Source: UBA12078 sp964556955 (GTDB lineage Bacteria; Patescibacteriota; Dojkabacteria; SC72). From it: a stretch of DNA of 10,274 nt. Under the pieces are notes generated by a model. That model was not told the origin of the DNA. It searched no databases and saw only the letters and a program-made list of their open reading frames with translations. Positions within the stretch are counted from its first letter, which is position 1, and each line of letters opens with the position of its first letter. A program made the translations under genes and the position numbers. The DNA is taken from contig CAZKXP010000024.1 in assembly GCA_964556955.1 (NCBI GenBank), positions 1 through 10,274 on the forward strand, given 5' to 3'. Of this stretch, positions 7,018-10,274 are shown one piece after another.

Positions 7018-7739
7018 CGCTTTTTATTCTTCTTCCTCTTCTTTGTGTTTTTTGCTTTTTTAACAGTATTTTCTGTTTCTTGTACAGTAGTATTATTCTT
7101 CTTTGTATTGCTTAACAAAGATTCATAGCTGTGTATTAGTGCAGCCCCTATCTTTACTGCAAGACTTCGTTTCTTTGTACTGTATCTTGTCTTCTCAGAT
7201 TCGACAACCATAGCTGCTTCCTCTTTTGAAGCCTGTATCTGTTGTTCCATTACCTCTTTGCTTGGTGCTTCCTCCACGACTTCCTCTGCCGTCACCTTCT
7301 TCCCACAAAATGCACAAAAGTCGCTGTCTTTCTCAATGTAAGTACCACAGGCCTTGCATTTCATCTTAATCTCTAATCCACATTTGGGACAGAAAGTATA
7401 TCCAGGATAAAGCTGAGTTCCACATTTGACACAATCGTCTAGTTCTGCCGTCTCGTATTTGAGATATCTTCTCTCTAAATCTGCCCAGTATATCTGCTCT
7501 ATCGTTTGTGATGGTCTAATGATTAGATATATGATCCAACCGATTACATTCAGAAAGAGTACCAAAAGGACATAGATTATACGGGCTCTCCTATTTGTAG
7601 TTCTTTCACCAGAGTCCATCCAGACCCAATCTAAAACAACAATCCAAAATATTATGAATATTAGTAAGAAGATTATTTCAACAAGCTTGAAATTGATTTT
7701 CCCTACACCATTGAGCAGATTAAGCAAGAAGTCCTCCAT
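7014..7739 (-). CDS. Two-helix membrane protein with double zinc ribbon
   Basis: A 241-residue protein. Two hydrophobic segments (about 19-39 and 54-75) are separated by the basic stretch RTTNRRARI, and the second ends in IGWIIYLIIRPSQT, a pattern seen in many small CPR membrane proteins. A double zinc ribbon follows, with four CxxC knuckles: C103/C106, C117/C120, C128/C131 and C142/C145, which should bind two zinc ions. Residues about 150-185 are Glu-rich and likely helical, and the C-terminus (about 188-241) is very Lys-rich (KKRKKNKKR), suited to binding nucleic acid or anionic lipid. The charge pattern suggests that the ribbon and tail are cytoplasmic. The ATG lies 25 nt after the tRNA-Leu, so both may share one transcript. 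Specific function is unknown. Confidence 0.88.
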   Translation of the reverse strand: MEDFLLNLLNGVGKINFKLVEIIFLLIFIIFWIVVLDWVWMDSGERTTNRRARIIYVLLVLFLNVIGWIIYLIIRPSQTIEQIYWADLERRYLKYETAELDDCVKCGTQLYPGYTFCPKCGLEIKMKCKACGTYIEKDSDFCAFCGKKVTAEEVVEEAPSKEVMEQQIQASKEEAAMVVESEKTRYSTKKRSLAVKIGAALIHSYESLLSNTKKNNTTVQETENTVKKAKNTKKRKKNKKR

Positions 7740-7764
7740 ATTTGCCTAATTTTTAAATATAATA

Positions 7765-7848
7765 TGGTCGGGGAGGGAGTTGAACCCTCATGCTATTGCT
7801 AGCACGGGATTTTGAGTCCCGCGTGTCTGCCAGTTCCACCACTCGACC
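7765..7848 (-). tRNA. tRNA-Leu, anticodon CAA
   Basis: An 84-nt type II tRNA on the minus strand. The acceptor arm is GGTCGAG paired with CCCGACC. The D arm contains GTGGAACTGGCAGAC. The anticodon stem CGGGA/TCCCG encloses the loop CTCAAAA, giving anticodon CAA at 7812-7814, which reads the leucine codon UUG. The long variable arm TGCTA-GCAA-TAGCA has a GNRA-type loop, as expected for leucine. The T arm is GAGGG-TTCAACT-CCCTC. The discriminator is A73 (7765), the leucine identity base. The 3' CCA is not encoded (TAT follows), so a CCA-adding enzyme is needed. Acceptor position 6-67 is an A:C mismatch. Confidence 0.96.
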
Positions 7849-7859
7849 TTAGTGTTCGT

Positions 7860-7865
7860 ATTATA
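7860..7865 (-). promoter_or_regulatory. -10 box of the tRNA-Leu promoter
   Basis: A perfect TATAAT on the minus strand ends 11 nt before the mature tRNA 5' end, so transcription would begin about 5 nt upstream of the tRNA. The -35 position at 17-nt spacing holds only TTCATT, a poor match. It lies in the 51-nt gap between dnaB and the tRNA, so the tRNA can be made independently of dnaB. Confidence 0.6.
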
Positions 7866-7899
7866 CTAGAAATCATTGAGATAATGAAGACTTAGGGAA

Positions 7900-9219
7900 C
7901 TATTTCTCCCCTTTGTAAAGATTCCTGAAGCTAGCTATCTCACCTACATAAGCAAGCTTAACTACTCCCGTTGGACCATTTCTATGTTTTGCAATAATTA
8001 GCTCTCCTAGGCCCTTGTTTTCGGTATCTGGATTCCATGTCTCTTCCCTATCAATGAATATGACCACATCTGCATCTTGTTCAATGGAACCAGATTCTCT
8101 CAGATCTGATAGTTGAGGCCTTCTACCTTGTCTTTGCTCAACAGCACGATTAAGCTGAGATAGAGCAATTACAGGAACATTGAGCTCTTTGGCTATATTT
8201 TTAAGCCCTTGCGAAATCTCGGATACTTCAAGAGTTCTGCTCTCGGTATTACTACCGTGCATCAGTTGAAGATAGTCCACAAATATGAGATCCAATCCAT
8301 GTTCAAGCGCTAATCTTCTAGCTTTTGTCCTAATTGCATTAATATGCTGTCCCGCTTGGTCATCTATGAATATATTTGTATCTCCAAATTCCCCCATTGT
8401 CTCTGCTAATTTCATCAATTTTTTGTCGCTTAATCGTCCTGTTCTAATTTCCCAGAAAGGGATACCTGATTGCATACCAATCAATCTATCCATAATCTGA
8501 GTTTGGGACATTTCCAATGAGAAGAATGCTACTGTCTTTTTCTCACCCATTGCGGCATGTCTCATCATGTCCAAAGCAAGAGAGGTTTTTCCTACAGATG
8601 GTCTTGCTGCCACAATTACCAGATCAGATTTTTGGAAACCACCAAGTAGGTCATCAAGGTCTTTGAATCCGGTCGAAATACCAAGATAGGCTTCATCATT
8701 TTCTGCCCTCTCCGCCCTTTCATAGGCTTCTTTAAGAAGGTCTTTGATGTGTACAAAATTACTTTTTGTACCCGACTGTGCTACATCAAAAATCTTCTTT
8801 TCGGATTGATCCATGACAGTATCTATTTTTTTTGCTTCATCAAAAGCCAACTCTGTGATATCTCGAGAAGCAGCTATCAATCCTCTTCTAGTAGCATTTT
8901 CTTTCACGATAGTGCCATATTCTTCTGCATGGGCAGAGGTAGGTACCATGGCTACAAGATCTGCAAGATATGTCTTACCACCGATTTTTGACAATTGTTT
9001 CCTCTTTTTGAGTAAATCGGACAACGTTATTAAATCGATCGGTAGCGCATCATTAAATAGGTCTAATATAGAGGCATAGATCATCCCATTTCTTTCATCA
9101 TAGAAATGCTCCGGAAAAAGCCATCCAGATACAGCAATAACCGCATCTTTATCTATCAGCATAGATCCAATCAATGATTGCTCTGCTTCTAAATTTTGAG
9201 GCGGTACTTTCTCCGTCAT
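7900..9219 (-). CDS. dnaB: Replicative DNA helicase DnaB
   Basis: A complete 439-residue DnaB, near the usual 440-470, with no intein. The N-terminal primase-interacting domain begins PPQNLEAEQSLIGSML (6-21). A linker helix leads to the RecA-like motor: ISTGFKDLDDLLGGF (181-195), Walker A ARPSVGKT (205-212), SLEMS (234-238, catalytic E235), Walker B DLIFVDYLQLM (310-320), SQLNRAVEQR (354-363), DLRESGSIEQDAD (372-384) and KHRNGPTG with the arginine finger (411-418). As a hexamer it unwinds DNA 5' to 3' at the replication fork, using ATP, and recruits primase. The ATG lies 11 nt after the stop of the metallo-beta-lactamase-fold gene, which suggests one operon; a TAAAAT box 8 nt before the ATG could be an extra promoter. 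No Shine-Dalgarno sequence is present. Confidence 0.98.
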   Translation of the reverse strand: MTEKVPPQNLEAEQSLIGSMLIDKDAVIAVSGWLFPEHFYDERNGMIYASILDLFNDALPIDLITLSDLLKKRKQLSKIGGKTYLADLVAMVPTSAHAEEYGTIVKENATRRGLIAASRDITELAFDEAKKIDTVMDQSEKKIFDVAQSGTKSNFVHIKDLLKEAYERAERAENDEAYLGISTGFKDLDDLLGGFQKSDLVIVAARPSVGKTSLALDMMRHAAMGEKKTVAFFSLEMSQTQIMDRLIGMQSGIPFWEIRTGRLSDKKLMKLAETMGEFGDTNIFIDDQAGQHINAIRTKARRLALEHGLDLIFVDYLQLMHGSNTESRTLEVSEISQGLKNIAKELNVPVIALSQLNRAVEQRQGRRPQLSDLRESGSIEQDADVVIFIDREETWNPDTENKGLGELIIAKHRNGPTGVVKLAYVGEIASFRNLYKGEK

Positions 9220-9230
9220 ATATACATATT

Positions 9231-9878
9231 TTACAAAAATATTACTTCTACACTTTGTTGATCTTCTTCGTCAACCTTTTTCTTAGTTACATTGATATAG
9301 CTCTCTTCTCGGACATTAGCAAATCCGAAGTGCTTGATGAATTCTTCCTTGCTCTTCAATGCATTCCCTTTAGGCCCTTCTTCGCTGTATGCACACGGAA
9401 GTATTATGGCGGGGTCTATTTCGGAGATTACCTTCTCCATCGTATCAAAGTCCATGAAGTTTACTCCATCCCCCACTGGCAAAATCAGCACATCAACATC
9501 TCCAGTGTTCTTAAGTTTCGCAGGATCAAAATCTTTGTTCGTGCCACCAAGATATACCACCCTTAGATTGTTCTCATCGATGATGTACATATCGGAATCC
9601 ATATCCCTCCTGATCATGAGCCCCCCTATCTCATACTCCCCAGATGTTGATATTTCGAAGATCTTTTCTCGATGTTCTGGTACCACCTTGCTTTCAAGCT
9701 TGTTGTCCTTGATTATCCCTTCCTTTATATCTTCGCCATATTGGGTTACTACAACAATATCGGTACTTGTTTTGGGGAAACTAACCCCAGCTTCAACCAA
9801 CATCAATGGGTCTGTCATAGCCGAGATATTTGAATTTGATATTTGAAAGCTTGTCCAACCAATTTTCTTGATTTTCAT
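9231..9878 (-). CDS. UlaG-like metallo-beta-lactamase-fold protein lacking metal ligands
   Basis: This 215-residue protein follows the UlaG-like MBL layout (Lactamase_B_3): opening strand MKIKKIGWTSFQIS where relatives have GHSxF, the DP of MTDPLML (21-27), STSGEYEIGGLMIR (77-90), an RVVYLGG strand (106-112), VDVLILPVGDG (128-138) and PAIILPCAYSEE (156-167). MBL hydrolases bind two metals through HxHxDH, but here the equivalent segment is IVVVTQYGEDIKEG (41-54). The LGD aspartate is replaced (LGG), and the histidine usual after PM near 160 is also missing. All recognisable metal ligands are therefore lost, and hydrolase activity is unlikely. Similar degenerate members occur in CPR genomes as far as I recall. 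It sits 11 nt before dnaB and 69 nt after the csoR-like gene, without a Shine-Dalgarno sequence. The large plus-strand open frame 9334-9846 is its antisense shadow. Confidence 0.85.
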   Translation of the reverse strand: MKIKKIGWTSFQISNSNISAMTDPLMLVEAGVSFPKTSTDIVVVTQYGEDIKEGIIKDNKLESKVVPEHREKIFEISTSGEYEIGGLMIRRDMDSDMYIIDENNLRVVYLGGTNKDFDPAKLKNTGDVDVLILPVGDGVNFMDFDTMEKVISEIDPAIILPCAYSEEGPKGNALKSKEEFIKHFGFANVREESYINVTKKKVDEEDQQSVEVIFL

Positions 9879-9914
9879 ATATTCTAGTATTTAAATTACT
9901 TTACTACTTAGTAT

Positions 9915-9943
9915 ATCAAATTTCTTCTGAGGCAGTAGAAGAA
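9915..9943 (-). other. Short inverted repeat after the csoR-like gene
   Basis: Just after the stop of the csoR-like gene the minus strand carries TTTCTTCT-ACTGCCTC-AGAAGAAA, a perfect 8-bp stem with an 8-nt loop, followed by TTTGATATACT. The stem has only two G:C pairs and the T run is short, so it would be a weak terminator at best. The following TATACT and TTGATA motifs in this 69-nt gap could belong to a promoter for the downstream gene, but no well-spaced pair is evident. Confidence 0.3.
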
Positions 9944-9947
9944 ACTA

Positions 9948-10166
9948 TTAGGATAACCCCAATGATTTTTTGACATCTTCTACAAGAGAATTCTTCATCT
10001 CTTGTTTTATCATTTCTACTTTTAGACTTTCCATGGAGGATATACATGCTTGGAGTTGTGTCATTACCTTTGTATCTGTTTCACCATCCATTATCATTTT
10101 CTTTACTCCTTTTACCTGTCCTTCTACCCTACTTATTCGATTTTGTATTACCTTAGGATATGTCAT
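9948..10166 (-). CDS. CsoR/FrmR-family (DUF156) transcriptional repressor, ligand-less
   Basis: A 72-residue all-helical protein of the CsoR/RcnR/FrmR family. NRISRVEGQVKGVKKMI (9-25) matches the family's RLxRIxGQVxGIxxMI, and TKVMTQLQACISSMESL (32-48) matches its DVLxQLxAxxxAL helix. These proteins form helical tetramers that bind G/C-tract operators and release DNA when a metal or reactive ligand binds. In copper-sensing CsoR the ligands are Cys, His and Cys; here the aligned positions are T32, E56 and S60, so copper sensing is unlikely, and the only cysteine is C41. The ATG at 10164-10166 is chosen because the family alignment begins there; a GTG at 10194-10196 would add ten residues that arise from promoter sequence. 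A strong-looking promoter ends 6 nt before the ATG. The target gene is unknown; autoregulation is plausible. Confidence 0.82.
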   Translation of the reverse strand: MTYPKVIQNRISRVEGQVKGVKKMIMDGETDTKVMTQLQACISSMESLKVEMIKQEMKNSLVEDVKKSLGLS

Positions 10167-10172
10167 GGTAAA

Positions 10173-10201
10173 AGTATATGGGAAAGCCCCCTCCACTTCA
10201 A
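10173..10201 (-). promoter_or_regulatory. Promoter of the csoR-like gene with G-tract spacer
   Basis: The minus strand has TTGAAG (10196-10201), a 17-nt spacer, then TATACT (10173-10178), which ends 6 nt before the ATG. Transcription from it should start at or beside the ATG, giving a leaderless mRNA. The spacer TGGAGGGGGCTTTCCCA stands out as a G-tract with a C-run partner in AT-rich DNA, the type of sequence CsoR/RcnR-family tetramers recognise. It is therefore a candidate autoregulatory operator. The promoter boxes are read directly; the operator role is inference. Confidence 0.55.
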
Positions 10202-10245
10202 GGTACCCAACTTATTCGATTTTGTATTACCTTAGGATATGTCAT
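10198..10245 (-). pseudogene. Duplicated 5' fragment of the csoR-like gene
   Basis: The outer repeat copy carries an ATG (10243-10245) preceded at 6 nt by its own TATACT. It encodes MTYPKVIQNRISWVP and then hits TGA at 10198-10200. The first 12 residues are identical to the csoR-like protein, after which the frame enters the spacer. It is therefore a truncated duplicate of the gene start, located 31 nt upstream of the intact gene. If real and transcribed it would act as a short upstream leader ORF; otherwise it is assembly debris. Confidence 0.45.
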
Positions 10246-10274
10246 GATAAAAGTATATGGGAAAGCCCCCTCCA

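Larger units (their letters stand above)
10131..10274. repeat. 65-bp direct repeat, period 79, at the window end
   Basis: Bases 10131-10195 recur at 10210-10274 with a single difference (G at 10168 versus A at 10247); 64 of 65 positions match. A 14-nt spacer, CTTCAAGGTACCCA (10196-10209), separates the copies. Each unit contains the first 12 codons of the csoR-like gene, its ATG, the TATACT box and the G-tract. The second copy ends exactly at the window edge, so more copies may follow, or the contig may have broken at the repeat. An assembly artefact at the contig end is a real alternative. Confidence 0.95.

Noticed and set aside
7866..7899. Small inverted repeat TCATT-ATCTC-AATGA after dnaB as a terminator
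   Set aside because: The stem is only 5 bp and AT-rich with no real T tract; too weak to call.
9334..9846. Plus-strand 170-codon open frame
   Set aside because: It is fully antisense to the MBL-fold gene, which has family motifs; its translation is Ser/Ile/Pro-rich with no recognisable domain.
10167..10196. Ten-residue N-terminal extension of the csoR-like protein from a GTG at 10194-10196
   Set aside because: The extension is translated promoter sequence (G-tract and TATACT), and the family alignment begins at the ATG at 10166.
1..10274. CRISPR array, insertion sequence, prophage, toxin-antitoxin or defence system
   Set aside because: I found no regularly spaced repeat series, transposase, integrase, terminal inverted repeats or defence-type domain; the only repeat is the two-copy unit at the right end.

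Overview
This is an AT-rich bacterial segment. Every credible gene lies on the minus strand, so transcription runs from the right edge to the left edge. The gene set points to a member of the Candidate Phyla Radiation (Patescibacteria). The evidence is a long single-pass VirB4/TraD-like ATPase, a two-helix membrane zinc-ribbon protein, a LytR_C protein, and several recognisable folds with lost active-site residues, alongside core genes (dnaB, yebC, an rluD-like gene). UGA is used as a stop codon, for example at the end of the rluD-like gene, which argues against the recoded Gracilibacteria/Absconditabacteria. A lineage below CPR cannot be fixed by eye. Clear Shine-Dalgarno sequences are essentially absent.

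Layout in the direction of transcription (right to left). A CsoR/FrmR-family repressor lacking the usual metal ligands (9948-10166) is preceded by a consensus-like promoter. That promoter and the gene start are duplicated as a 65-bp near-perfect direct repeat reaching the window edge. Next come a UlaG-like metallo-beta-lactamase-fold protein without its metal-binding motif (9231-9878), the replicative helicase DnaB (7900-9219), tRNA-Leu(CAA) with its own TATAAT box (7765-7848), and a membrane zinc-ribbon protein (7014-7739). A hairpin followed by a T tract then marks a probable operon boundary. The next unit is an Lgt-like polytopic membrane protein (6140-6967), an RluA/RluD-family pseudouridine synthase (5162-6136) and a divergent LCP-like/LytR_C protein (3975-5165), joined by a 3-nt gap and a 4-nt ATGA overlap. 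After a second promoter come the VirB4/TraD-like ATPase (1394-3934, interrupted by a 10-N assembly gap), YebC (565-1347), and a partial unrecognised gene that runs off the left edge (1-515).

Together the genes cover chromosome replication (DnaB), translation (tRNA-Leu, rRNA pseudouridylation, YebC) and cell envelope or DNA-transfer functions (ATPase, LytR_C protein, Lgt-like and zinc-ribbon membrane proteins). I see no CRISPR array, insertion sequence, prophage or defence island. The most notable signals are four proteins in one window that keep a known fold but lack key residues, two promoters placed so that transcripts should be leaderless, and the tandem duplication of the repressor's promoter and start codon at the contig end. 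No intergenic stretch exceeds 100 bases.
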